Source of the DNA: Saprospiraceae bacterium
Lineage (GTDB): Bacteria > Bacteroidota > Bacteroidia > Chitinophagales > Saprospiraceae
Assembly: GCA_016717105.1 (NCBI GenBank)
Contig: JADKGF010000036.1
Coordinates: forward strand, 1 to 43,283
Direction: 5' to 3'
Length of the DNA: 43,283 nucleotides
Shown here: positions 1 to 9,785 of the stretch, in pieces
Layout: each line of letters begins with the position of its first letter
How positions within the stretch are numbered: the first letter of the stretch is position 1
The notes under the pieces: model-generated
Databases searched by the model: none
Seen by the model: the letters and a program-made list of their open reading frames with translations, nothing else
What the model was told of the DNA's origin: nothing
Program-made: the position numbers and the translations under genes

Positions 1-800
1 TGTTAAACTCTGAATTGGGCTTTTACAACCCGAAACATCATCAACACAGGCAAAATAAACTATTTGAGCAGGTCCTGTTTGATTATATATTGGTGCTGTA
101 GCCGTAGTTGTGCCAGTACCATCAGTATAAAATGTCAATGTGGTCCCAGCACTACAACCTGTAATATTAAATGAGCCCCCAGATACGACACAAGACCCTG
201 AACATGTGCTATTTATAACTTCTGCGGTGGTAGGCCCAAGCGGATTTAAACAAACACCCGGGGATGTGGTAAGTGATTGAATTACACTCTTACAACCCGA
301 AGCATCATCAACACAAGCAAAATAAACTGTTTGTGCTGGTCCTGTTTGATTATATGTTGGGGCTGTAGTAGTCGCTGATCCAGTACCATCAGTAAAAAAT
401 GTGAGCGTTCTCCCAACACCACAACCTGTCATATTTAATGATCCCCCAGATACAGCACAAGCTCCTGAACAAGTACTATTTATAATTTCGGCTGTTGTTG
501 GTGCAACAGGATCCGTACAAGTGCCAGGAGATGTTACAAATGAAACTGGTGCAGATTCAATGCCTGCTTCACATGAACATCGAGCATATATTGTAATTGA
601 ATTATTTTGATTATAAGAAGGAACAATACCTGAGTAGGTAATTCCATCAGTAGAATATTCTAATGTTTGACCAGAAGGACATGCCAAAGTATTAGATTGT
701 ATTGTTCCTCCGCCTAACACACAAACAGGCAAACAAGAACTTTCAGTAAATGTTATGCTTCCGGTTGGCATTTGAGGTGTACAAGCAGCACAAATAGCAG
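1..800 (-). repeat. Tandem ~267-bp (89-residue) protein-coding repeats
   Basis: Positions 25-60 and 292-327 are near-identical, giving a period of 267 bp, an exact multiple of three. On the minus strand each unit carries VYFACVDD, GCKS, QSLT, TAEIINSTCSGxC, VSGGS, TGC and TLTFxTDGTG. A third, diverged unit covers roughly 535-800 with the same order of motifs (SCLPVC, GGGTI, LEYSTDG, YNQN). The window cuts the array on the left, so more copies are possible. Confidence 0.8.
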
Positions 801-2229
801 GAATTGCTACTATTTGCATTACTTGGCAATTTGTAATATCACATGAATTTCTAACAAGCACAGTAATATCTGGTGTACCTGGACTAACACCAGCTAAGGT
901 ATTAGAAATCCCCCAAGTTGAACCGTTGTTAAAGGAATATTCCCAATGGCAGCCAACAGGCAAAGGAGTAATTGGATCTGCAATGATTGTAATAGTTACG
1001 GTTTCATCAGCCTGACAAATCGCTGTTGCTGATGTAATAACTGGTTTATCATAAATAGTTATAGTTACAGGCGCTCTGCATCCTGCATCACCGCAACCGA
1101 CATAGAAAGTATAAACACCCGGTGAATTAGTATCAGCTAGACCTGAACCAGCAACTCCAACGGGATCAAAAGTAGTACCTGTGCCTAAAGCTGTTCCTCC
1201 CATAGGAACATTAAACCATGTCAATTGAGTTGTCCCACCTAAGTTATAAGTTACAATAACCTGTACCATAGATACTGAAAAATCTTGGTTACCAGCACCA
1301 TCGTTTGAAGTCTCATAAAATGAGAAAGTATATGTTCCATTTGGGCTATTTGTGGACGTACCATTCCATGCACCAACTGTAGTAAAAGTCGAAAGTGTAC
1401 ATGCGGTACTAGTTGCACCGGATATACTACCACCTGATAAATTAAACGTAGTGTTTGGTGCTGCCACATTTACTCGCAATTCATTACAAAATGATGGTGA
1501 AATGGCATTTCCTTTAATTTCGTATGAGATATTAGTTATTGTGGCTCCAGCAGGCACTCCAGAAATAGTACAAGTAGCATTTACTGAAGTTGTTGTACTA
1601 GTAGTGTAAGAACCTGTTGTTGCCGGGGTATTTGTCATACAAGTTGATGTGAAAGATTCCGGGGACATGAACCTGACAAATGTGCACCTGTCAAATCATG
1701 TGATGGCTCTCCTTCGCAAATTGCATAATCTCCCTCAGCCGAAATACAACAAACTAGGTTGTTACCTGAAGAGAATCCAATTGAAATATTTGTTGCTGAG
1801 CCAGAATAATTTGTAATCAATACAGCATAAATTCCGACAGAAGCTGAAAAATTAAAGGTACGTTTCCACTACTCCATAGTCACATGCTACAATATTGGCA
1901 GCGGTGAGATTTGCACAAGCATTTGTTATCGAAGTAAATGGACCAAAAATCGCACCATCTATGTCCACTCCAGCAGAATTCGATATAGATCCTGTCATTG
2001 TTCCAGCCTGTGTAACTTCAAAGAAAAACCATGACTCATTTGGTGTGCTTCCTAAACATCCAATATTTGTTGGGATTGAGCCTATTGCTGTACCTCCAGT
2101 TGTATTTGCAGGAAATGGTGGGATACTACCACAAATTTGCTTAGCTGCACTACATGTTGCACCTTGTGCAAAAAAATTACTATTAATCCCAAATACTAAT
2201 AGTATTATTATTACATATATTCTATTCAT
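1..2229 (-). CDS. Giant secreted repeat/adhesin-like protein, 5' part only, two frameshifts
   Basis: The gene starts at the ATG at 2229 and runs off the left edge of the window, so the C-terminus is missing. The N-terminus MNRIYVIIILLVFGINSNFF is a signal peptide ending near FFAQG. The mature part is Cys/Gly/Thr/Ser-rich and beta-sheet-like, with several Ig/PKD-like segments followed by about 89-residue repeats at the left end. The frame used at 2229-1855 is the same as at 1660-1, and no stop occurs from about 1660 to 1. Between them, about 1855-1660, the sense continues in another frame (containing NISIGFSSGN), so two compensating one-base slips are present, the second in a CCCC run near 1656. 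Such proteins in Bacteroidota are usually large type IX secretion cargo, but no sorting tail is visible here. The exact family and ligand are unknown. It lies downstream of a small exported protein and a LytTR regulator in the same direction. Confidence 0.8.
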
Positions 2230-2249
2230 GTCTATTATTTATGAGAGTA

Positions 2250-2614
2250 TTAAAACAATATATTAACTTGTGTTGGATCAAGTTTAATGAAATTGATCAG
2301 AATTTCTTTTGCTTTCGATCTTTCCAATTCAAACTTGAATGTTCCGCCATTCCATGAATACGAACACATAATAATGCCATCAATTTTTTCAAAATAGGAA
2401 TTAACTTCGAAAACCGAGGCGAAATTAGATTGATTTATCAACCCATCATGCTCAACCAAGACATTGATTACTTTTTCATTTGCTGAGATTAAGGTGACTT
2501 TTTGAATTAATGCATTTTCATAGAAAATACTGGCGAAGCTTTTCCATTTAGCGTACTAAAAGAAAAACCTTGAATTGCTATTATTAATAGCAATAAGAAT
2601 TTAAAGTGCTGCAT
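2250..2614 (-). CDS. Small exported protein of unknown function, one frameshift
   Basis: The ATG at 2614 opens a signal peptide (MQHFKFLLLLIIAIQGFSFS). That frame ends at a stop in the codons after SMKMH, but the adjacent frame continues the protein as FYENALIQKV... through FEVNSYFEKIDGIIMCSYSW to a stop at 2250. Joining them needs one slip near 2530 and gives a protein of about 120 residues. I do not recognise the family. It sits 20 bp upstream of the giant secreted protein and has its own TAnnTTTG promoter at 2714-2721, so the two may be co-transcribed. The signal peptide and downstream neighbour suggest a periplasmic or surface role, which is inference. Confidence 0.55.
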
Positions 2615-2713
2615 GAGATTAAGTTTTGGTTTAAAAATAATATTGTAGTGTCCTTATTCCAAAACAATCAATAAAATTAATTTCTTAGGGTATCATAGTA
2701 TCTTGGGGTAGTG

Positions 2714-2721
2714 CAAAGGTA
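2714..2721 (-). promoter_or_regulatory. Bacteroidota -7 promoter element TACCTTTG
   Basis: On the minus strand this reads TACCTTTGC, an exact match to TAnnTTTG. A TTTG lies 22 bp further upstream (2744-2747), near the expected -33 position. It would drive the small exported protein at 2614 with a leader of about 90 nt, and possibly the giant secreted protein. Confidence 0.5.
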
Positions 2722-2764
2722 GTAATTAGTTATTTATAACTATCAAAAAAGGAATAAGTAGTAT

Positions 2765-3166
2765 TCATATTATACTTTTTTTATATCTGTTTATTATGTT
2801 GTGTATCATAAGTTTTCTCTTTCTAGCTACTGGTAATTCAAATTTATCGTCGTTTATTGTAATGGTTAAACGGTCTTTTGGATAATTCCCGTATTGATCA
2901 ATTTTATTAATATTCACAACATAAGATTTATGGATTTGCACTAATGCAGGATAACACGAACAATGTTCCACAAATTTACCAAAGCTCATATTCAGATTTG
3001 AACAAATAACATCATCCTTTTCAACAAAATAACCTTTTGTAAATTTTCCATTTGCTTTTACAAATAAAAAATCATCAATAGATATTATTTGATTCTTTCC
3101 TAGAATATTAATTAGTGTTATATGTTTATTGTCGGACTCCATGCGATAATTTTTGGTATATGACAA
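2765..3166 (-). CDS. Stand-alone LytTR DNA-binding protein
   Basis: A 133-residue protein that is almost entirely one LytTR domain (about residues 20-128). Recognisable features are DDFLFVKANGKFTKGYF near the N-terminus, the core QIHKSYVVNINKID, and a C-terminal basic stretch VARKRKLMI. There is no receiver domain, kinase or membrane segment, so the signal it responds to cannot be seen. LytTR domains bind imperfect direct repeats upstream of target promoters. The next genes downstream on the same strand are the small exported protein and the giant secreted protein, so a local regulatory role is plausible but unproven. A second LytTR-only gene is at 27855-28227. Confidence 0.85.
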   Translation of the reverse strand: MSYTKNYRMESDNKHITLINILGKNQIISIDDFLFVKANGKFTKGYFVEKDDVICSNLNMSFGKFVEHCSCYPALVQIHKSYVVNINKIDQYGNYPKDRLTITINDDKFELPVARKRKLMIHNIINRYKKSII

Positions 3167-3497
3167 TAAAAAAATGTGATTGCCACAGAAAATTAATCAC
3201 AACTAATCCAATTTCAATTGCAGTTTTTATGGTGGGACTTGAATTAACTTAACATCCTTGAATGCGCAAATTTTGCAGTATAATTATGATCTTAAATATA
3301 TAAATTTGTTATTGTTAAAATAATATATATTTATACTGTATAATAAAGTATTTGCAATAAAATTTGCATTTTATAATTTAATAGGTCTATAGATCAATTT
3401 AATATGCTTTTTTTTATAAATTTATGTGGTTTATTCAATTACATAAATAATATTGAAGATAGTTTAACTTCCTTGATCTTCTTAAGCCAGAGCCATC
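3167..3497. other. AT-rich intergenic stretch, no gene seen
   Basis: No plausible coding frame. It contains a short perfect palindrome TTATACTGTATAA at 3331-3343 and repeated TTTGCA words near 3352-3370, which may belong to the promoter region of the LytTR gene. I see no RNA gene. Confidence 0.5.
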
Positions 3498-4497
3498 CTA
3501 CGTCTTCCTTTTTTTCTTCTCGGCTGCCGGAAACAATATATTATTAAGTATCAACCGATAACCAGCACTATTCGGATGCAAATTGAGATCTGTTTCAGGA
3601 TCACCTACATAATGTCTGTAATCTTCAGGATCATGGCCTCGTAAAATGTCCATGTGCCGAAGCCATAACTACCGTGAAGATAGCGCACTTCGCCTGCTGA
3701 TTTGGTCTCGCCAAGGATTAAAACATCAGATTTTACCAATGATTTTTTGAAAGCCGTAGCCTGTCCCATAAAACCTTTGATCGTCTGAGTATGATTTTGG
3801 CAAAGCATGGATGGTATCGGGTCCCACTTAGCAGAAAACTCAAATAAATTAAAATAATCTACTTCTGGTGTGACTGATCGACTTTTTGTTGTCTATGTCC
3901 GAGTGCTCATATTGTAATGGATTGAGCACCAACTCAAAATCTTTAAATGCAAATGTCTTGGTATAATCCAACTTACTTTGCGCAGCATTATCATAACCGT
4001 CACCATCATACATCTCTCCACATATATCCTTCAAGGACTTCCCTATCATATACTTTATCAAATGGAATTTCAGCATACGCAAGTACCAATGTAACAGCAT
4101 CGTCCCAAGGCTGTATCCTGTTGCCGCGTGGATTAAAATCAGGTGTATATACGGCAATTTTTGGAGCCTTCTCTAGTTTTACAGCTTCTTGATTTAATTC
4201 AGGATCACTGATTTCAGATCTGATGGCAATCCATTGGGCATCGGAAATAACTTGGTATGAAACGCCTCTGACCTTCAACTCATTTTCTAGTCCTTTTGTA
4301 TGTGGAAATGCAAAACTACCGCCTCTATAATTCAACAACCAATAGGCTTCGATACCTTGATTAATCACCCAATATGTAATACCATATGCCTTCAAGTGAT
4401 TCGTCTGTTTGTCGTGCTCCATCGGTATGAGGATGTAACTCGCCGAAAGAGACAAAGTAAAAAACATGGCCGCTATGAAGATTATTATCTTTTGCAT
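3498..4497 (-). pseudogene. Exported protein of the group often auto-named 'asparagine synthetase B', several frameshifts
   Basis: The ATG at 4497 begins a signal peptide (MQKIIIFIAAMFFTLSLSAS) followed by YILIPMEHDKQTNHLKAYGI and WLLNYRGGSF. The sense then passes into a second frame (near 4070, CGEMYDGDGYDN), a third (near 3830, containing MGQATAFKKS and GSYGFGTWTFY) and back (near 3600) to finish as DPETDLNLHPNSAGYRL, ILNNILFPAAEKKKRKT and a stop at 3498. From memory, this is a conserved Bacteroidota exported protein that databases label asparagine synthetase B although no glutaminase or AMP-forming synthetase motif is present; I see none here either. The broken frames look like one-base deletions, though the segment around 4070 may also lack residues. 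Actual function unknown. Confidence 0.6.
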
Positions 4498-4631
4498 TTA
4501 ATCTTTTTGTTATAAAAAACGTTTTAAAACTTCAATCAGTGCAAATTTGTTTAAAAATTTCTTAATCTCCATACAATTTATGAATGAATGAGTGAATTTT
4601 TTAATATTTGCATCATAATTAAAATAAACAA

Positions 4632-6727
4632 GTGATTAATACAATAAGTTTCTCGTATCCGTGGTGGTATATCATATTTGTGTAGCTCTAGGTGTCGGAT
4701 ATGCCTTCCTCATGTATTTTAGAGATAAGATTCGCGGAATATTCACATTGGTTTACAAAATTTCTGGCTTTACTCAGATGTTTGAGTGTTTTTATCATTG
4801 CACTTTTACTTCTCTCTCCGTTTGTGAAAACCATTAAGGAAGACACTAAACGACCACTTATAATCATAGCATCTGACAAATCAGAATCCATAGCTGAAGG
4901 CGAAAAAAAGGAAAATTTAGATACTTATAAACAAGCCATTGATAACTTAGAAAACGATTTGAATTCAAAATTTGATGTGAAGTATCTAACCTTCGGTAGT
5001 AATGTACACGATATCAAAAAGGATAGTTTTTTAGACAAGAGCACCAACTTAAGTCAACTTTTCAAATCAGTAAGCGATAATTACGGGGATCAGAATCTAG
5101 GTGCATTAATTGTAGGTTCAGATGGTATTTTTAATGAAGGTAGCAATCCACTATATACAACATACAATATTCATGCGCCTATATATACGATAGCAATGGG
5201 CGACACTTTACAGAAAAAAGATTTGTATTTTCAGAATATTTTGCATAATAAAATAGCTTTTCTGGGTGATAAATTTCCAGTGCAAGCAGACGTTTTGGCG
5301 TTTAATTGCGTAGGATCAAATACAAAGATCACCCTAGAAATGATATCCGGATCTACAGTCAAAAATTGGCCGAAGAAACCATAAACGTTAACAGTCTATC
5401 ATTCTTCACAACCAAAACTTTCAATATTGACGCCAACCAAAGTGGTGTAATAAGATACAGGCTCAGTCTTGCAGGTATTGCAGGAGAACAAAATCTTAAG
5501 AATAATGTAAAGGAGTTTTTTGTCGAAGTATTGGATGCCCGTCAAAAAATTCTATTGCTGGCGAATGCACCACATCCTGATTTATCTGCATTAAAATCTA
5601 TAATTTCTGAAAATAAAAATTATGATACAGAAATAGCATATATCAATGATTTCAAAGGAAATATTTCAAAATATAATCTAGTCATTTTACACAATCTGCC
5701 ATCTGAAAATGCAGACATTACTGCATTAGTCACCCAATTAAATAAAAATAATATACCCAAAATATTTATCGTCGGTTTACAAACATCTTTACCGAAATTT
5801 AATACTGCCCAAGATGTATTGCGCATCAATGGCACAATCAAAAATACAGAAGAAATTCAAGCAGAAGTAAATCCAGCTTCACCATGTTTACCACTTCTGA
5901 CCAATTGAAAAATAAGTTAAAAACTTTTCCTCCATTACTCACACCTTCGGAGAGTATAAGTTGGCTGGCGCAGGTAGTGTGTATTTGTACCAAAATATAA
6001 AAAAAGTAAAAACAAATTATCCGTTGATTGCATTCGATGAAAAGGAAGGAATCAAAACTTGTGTCATTAATGGCGAAGGCATCTGGAAGTGGAGACTATT
6101 TGACAAATTGCAGCATAATAACTACGATCTAGTACAAGAATTGGTAGGTAAGACCTTGTTACTCACCTCTGTGAAAGCTGATAAAAGAAAGTTTAGGGCA
6201 AATACTTCAAAGAACTTATATAAGGATAATGAGCCTATTGTGTTTGATGCCCAACTCTATAATGACAGTTACGAACTCGTAAATGAATCTGATGTAAAAC
6301 TCGTAATAAAGGATGAAAATGGTAAGGAATATGCCTTACTTTCAATAAAACTCATAATTATTACACCTTAAATGCTGGTACTTTTGCCAAAGGAACTTAT
6401 AGCTTTACAGCCAATACTACATTGCAAGGGAAATCTCACTCTGTAAGTGGACGATTCAACGTGGAAGCCATACAATTGGAGCATTATGACTTGACCGCGA
6501 GACATGGATTGCTAAGAGGAATTAGCGAAAAATATAACGGAAAAATGGTCTATCCATCAGAAATTAGTTCATTAAAAGATTTGTTATTGAATAATGTCAA
6601 TATCAAACCGGTCATGTATCAAACCAATTCTACAAAGGCAATAATTAATCTGAAATGGTTGTTTTTCTTATTGATTTTCCTATTGGGAATTGAGTGGTTT
6701 TTAAGAAGATATTTTGGTAATTATTAA
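4632..6727 (+). pseudogene. VWA-like/BatA-like membrane protein, at least five frameshifts
   Basis: The likely start is GTG at 4632 (INTISFSYPWWYIIF). The sense then shifts to CVALGVGYAFLMYFRDK, to RFAEYSHWFTKFLALLRCLS, and onward near 5350, 5885-5950 and 6340, ending with a membrane segment and RRYFGNY at 6727. The joined protein would be about 690 residues: two N-terminal membrane segments, a VWA-like periplasmic domain (PLIIIASDKSESI, then GALIVGSDGIFNEG near the middle), a long beta-rich part with QKILLLANAPHPD, and one C-terminal membrane segment. It looks like the Bacteroidota family of large VWA-type membrane proteins with a glutamine-amidotransferase-like fold, whose function is not established. 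It ends 2 bp before the cysteine desulfurase, so they share a direction and probably a transcript. Confidence 0.65.
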
Positions 6728-6729
6728 TC

Positions 6730-7862
6730 ATGCGAATTTATTTTGACAATGCATCTACCACACCGCTACACCCAAATGTACTGGAAACTATGTGTAGCGT
6801 TTTGGCTGAAGATTATGGCAATCCATCTTCCATTCACCATCATGGTCGGAAAGCTCGTTCTATCATAGAGCAAGCCCGAAAAAGTGTTGCATCCATCATT
6901 CAAGCTTCTATTAGCGAAATATTTTTTACTTCCTGTGCAACGGAAGCTAATAACATGATTATCAAAAATTGTGTTCAGGATTTGGGTATCAAACGGATTA
7001 TAAGTACTCCTACTGAACATCATTGTATCCTTCATAGCTTAGGCTATTTAAGGAAAAAGGAAGTTGTGATGTTGTTTTACTTGATGTAGACGCATTCGGA
7101 TTAGTAAATATAAATCAGCTGGAAACAGTATTACAAGCATCTACGGTACCTACATTGATCACAATCATGCATGGCAATAATGAAATAGGCACAATGGCTC
7201 CTATAAGAATTATTGGTGGCATTTGCAGGCAATATGGAGCGCTCTTCCATTGTGACACTGTACAAACCATAGGTAAGTATCCGATTAATGTGCAAGATGA
7301 CCATATCGATTTTCTTTCGGGCTCTGCTCATAAATTTCACGGTCCCAAAGGTGCAGGATTTGCATTTATCAGCAATGAGCATATTATTTCACCATACATT
7401 CACGGTGGCGCCCAAGAGAGAAATATGAGAGCTGGCACCGAAAATGTAGCTGGAATTGCAGGTTTGGCTAAGGCATTAGAGATTTCTACCGCCAACATGG
7501 AGACCAATTATGCTAAAATTTTAGCCCTTAGAAACAAATTCAAAACTGGTTTGAGTACAACTTTGGATGATATAAAGTATAATGGAAATCAGGATGATAA
7601 CTTTATGGCCCATGTCTTGAGTGTATCATTTCCTCCAGGCCCTAAAGCAGAAATGTTGGTTATGAATTTGGATATTGCAGGCATTTCAGCATCATCTGGA
7701 AGCGCGTGTACATCTGGAATAGAAGAAGATTCACATGTTTTACAAGCAATCGGCCATCAAAAAGATAGAAAAACCATAAGATTTTCTTTTTCACCTTTCA
7801 ATACAGAAGAAGAAGTAATTATGACTGTAGAAAAGTTGAAATCAATGACAAAATATCACTGA
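6730..7862 (+). CDS. Cysteine desulfurase (NifS/IscS family), one frameshift
   Basis: A class V PLP aminotransferase that takes sulfur from cysteine for Fe-S clusters or tRNA thiolation. The N-terminal part MRIYFDNASTTPLHP, FFTSCATEANN and TEHHCILHS is in one frame. Near 7053-7058, in an AAAAA run, the sense moves to GSCDVVLLDVDAFG and continues to the stop. The second part has MHGNNEIG, HCDTVQ, the PLP-lysine motif SGSAHKFHGPKG, GGAQERNMRAGTEN and the catalytic-cysteine loop SGSACTSG. All key residues are present, so a one-base sequencing deletion is the simplest reading. At about 377 residues it has the usual length. Whether it is the general IscS/SufS-type enzyme or a specialised paralogue cannot be told; mnmD at 22 kb is one possible downstream user of the sulfur. 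Confidence 0.88.
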
Positions 7863-7891
7863 TAGCTGATTAAACAGCTTCTTCGAGTGGT

Positions 7892-8746
7892 TCAGCATCT
7901 GATTTTGATGTCAAAGCAAGCCAAGATATCCGTCAGCTTGTTTTTCAAGTCATTGCGATGGACTATAAAATCTAAAAATCCGTGTTCTAAAAGATATTCT
8001 GATGTTTGGAATCCTTCTGGCAAATCCCTTTTTATTGTTTCTATGATGACACGTGGACCAGCAAATCCAATAAGTCCGCCTGGCTCAGAAAAATTGATGT
8101 CTCCGAGCATAGCAAATGAAGCCGTCACACCGCCAGTGGTCGGATCAGTCATCATCGAAAGGTAAGGAATTCCATTTTTTGCAAGTAAGGTCAGTTTTGC
8201 TGAAGATTTTGCCATCTGCATTAGCGAAAATGCAGATTCCATCATACGGGCACCACCTGATTTAGAAATAATCATAAGTGGCGTCCTGTGCACTATAGCA
8301 TAGTCGATAGCTCTAGAAATCTTTTCACCTACAACAGATCCCATAGATCCACCAATAAAACCAAAATCCATACAGGCAATGATCAATGGATATTTATTGA
8401 CCTTACCAGCAGCTACAGCCATCGAATCTTTAAGGTTGGTCTTCTTATATGCCTCAGCAAGTCTGTCTTCATAAGACTTGACATCTTTAAAATCAAGCAT
8501 ATCGACAGACACTATTTCGTCAAAAAGTCTGGTGTATTTACCATCAAACAAAATATCAAAATAATCAGCCGAACTGATTCGTGTATGATAATCACATTTG
8601 GGGCAAATATATAGATGTTCCCTCAAGTCTTTTACCGTAGTAAGCATATTGCACCTTGTGCATTTGTGCCAAAGGCCATCCGGTGTTTCCTTTTTATTCT
8701 TTGTTGCGGTCTGAATACCTTCTTTGAGTCTTTTGAACCAGCTCAT
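7892..8746 (-). CDS. accD: Acetyl-CoA carboxylase carboxyltransferase subunit beta
   Basis: The protein transfers carboxyl from biotin to acetyl-CoA to form malonyl-CoA, together with AccA, which is not in this window. The N-terminal zinc ribbon has Cys29, Cys32, Cys48 and Cys51 (CTRC...CPKC). The crotonase-fold core shows KSGGARMMESAFSLMQMAKS, MTDPTTGGVTASFAMLGD and GLIGFAGPRVI. The length of 284 residues is typical. The last residues read LACFDIKIRC, but a neighbouring frame reads WLALTSKSDAEPLEEAV and stops at 7870, so the true C-terminus may lie there after a one-base slip near 7910. It converges on the cysteine desulfurase with 29 bp between. Confidence 0.95.
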   Translation of the reverse strand: MSWFKRLKEGIQTATKNKKETPDGLWHKCTRCNMLTTVKDLREHLYICPKCDYHTRISSADYFDILFDGKYTRLFDEIVSVDMLDFKDVKSYEDRLAEAYKKTNLKDSMAVAAGKVNKYPLIIACMDFGFIGGSMGSVVGEKISRAIDYAIVHRTPLMIISKSGGARMMESAFSLMQMAKSSAKLTLLAKNGIPYLSMMTDPTTGGVTASFAMLGDINFSEPGGLIGFAGPRVIIETIKRDLPEGFQTSEYLLEHGFLDFIVHRNDLKNKLTDILACFDIKIRC

Positions 8747-9067
8747 ATTTGCTATTTAAGGTATGTGATGAGTTTCAGGATTAACTTTAAAGGCACAAAA
8801 ATAGGAATATACACCCACCAAAGGTAATCATTTCAATTAAAATATTATATAATTAATTAACATATACGTATTGTATTGGCAATATTGCCTTTAATTAATA
8901 ATTTTCTTGCGCCTATTTTTCTATTCACCATGCACCACGATTTACTAACATTTTTATAAACTAAAGAGATGTGCTGCAATAAATTTTAATTGATATTTAA
9001 AATTTTACTTTTCGGGTATATTTTATGACATTTGCACTTCAATGTCCAAAGCCATAAAAATCAAGCA
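8747..9067. other. Divergent intergenic region accD / panB
   Basis: No coding frame. It should hold promoters for both directions: TATTTTTG on the minus strand at 8796-8803 for accD, and a weaker GACATTTGC near 9030 for panB. A second ATG at 9032 is in frame with panB but adds 12 residues not typical of the family. Confidence 0.45.
8796..8803 (-). promoter_or_regulatory. -7 promoter element of accD (TATTTTTG)
   Basis: An exact TAnnTTTG match on the minus strand, about 50 bp upstream of the accD start. No clear -33 partner at standard spacing. Confidence 0.4.
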
Positions 9068-9771
9068 ATGTCAACAGCAAAAAATGATATAAAAAGGATA
9101 ACAACTCATGTACTTCACGCCATGAAGGAAAAGGGTGAAAAAATATCTATGCTTACTGCTTACGATTATAGTATGGCAAAAATCCTAGACGAAGCAGGTA
9201 TAGATATTCTTTTAGTTGGAGACTCTGCTTCTAATGTAATGGCAGGACACGAGACTACCCCTTCCGATTACACTGGAGCAAATGGTATATCACGCACAAT
9301 CCGTTATCAGGGGCGTTAATAGATCTTTGTGGTAGTGGATTCACCTTTGGATCTTATCAAGGCAATAGTACCAAAGCACTAAATTCGGCCATCACAATCA
9401 TGAAAGAGTCAGGTGCTCACGCTGTGAAGCTGGAAGGAGGCGCTGAAATAGAAGAATCAGTGAGACGTATTCTTTCAGCCGGTGTTCCAGTCATGGGCCA
9501 CCTTGGGCTTACGCCGCAGAGCATTTACAAATTTGGAACTTATTCCGTACGCCAAAGAAGAAGCTGAAGCGCAAAACTAATAGAAGATGCTAAACTTGAA
9601 GAAATAGGATGCTTTGCCTTAGTATTAAAAAAATACCAGCTACATTGGGCAAAAAAGTATCAGAATCTTTGCATATTCCCCGTAATTGGCATCGGTGCTG
9701 GTAATGGAACAGATGGACAAGTGCTAGTAGTACACGATGTCCTTGGCATTACTAAGGATTTTCATCCAAGA
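9068..9771 (+). pseudogene. panB: Ketopantoate hydroxymethyltransferase, damaged and lacking its C-terminus
   Basis: PanB makes ketopantoate from 2-oxoisovalerate and methylene-THF for coenzyme A. The start is set at the ATG at 9068 (MSTAKNDIKRITTHVL). Family motifs appear in order but in changing frames: ISMLTAYDYSMAKI, LLVGDSASNVMAGHETT, then LPITLEQMVYHAQSVIRGV, VVVDSPFGSYQG (partly garbled), HAVKLEGG, VPVMGHLGLTPQSIYKFG, IPATLGKKVSESLHIPVIGI and IGAGNGTDGQVLVVHDVLG. I count about eight slips between 9250 and 9690, nearly all fitting one-base deletions in short runs, a density far above the rest of the window. After DFHPR at 9771 the PanB sequence stops and MltG sequence follows in frame, so roughly the last 40-50 residues are missing. 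Not functional as written. Confidence 0.8.
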
Positions 9772-9785
9772 TTATTGAAAGATAT
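9763..9785. other. Chimeric junction panB | mltG
   Basis: The codons for PanB DFHPR run directly into MltG LLKDMSSFR with no stop, gap or start. The join removes the 3' end of panB, any intergenic DNA and the 5' end of mltG. Either a deletion in the genome or a mis-join in assembly. Confidence 0.7.

Noticed and set aside
1..800. CRISPR-like or non-coding direct repeats
   Set aside because: The period is 267 bp, a multiple of three, and the minus strand is an open frame with conserved protein motifs.
1352..2266. Plus-strand open frames within the giant secreted protein
   Set aside because: They are antisense to a clearly coding, signal-peptide-bearing minus-strand frame and show no protein family features.
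3331..3343. TTATACTGTATAA as an SOS box
   Set aside because: It is a short AT-rich palindrome in very AT-rich DNA, far from any start codon and not next to a repair gene.
7887..8827. Plus-strand open frames opposite accD
   Set aside because: accD is complete with all family motifs; the opposite frames are its shadow.
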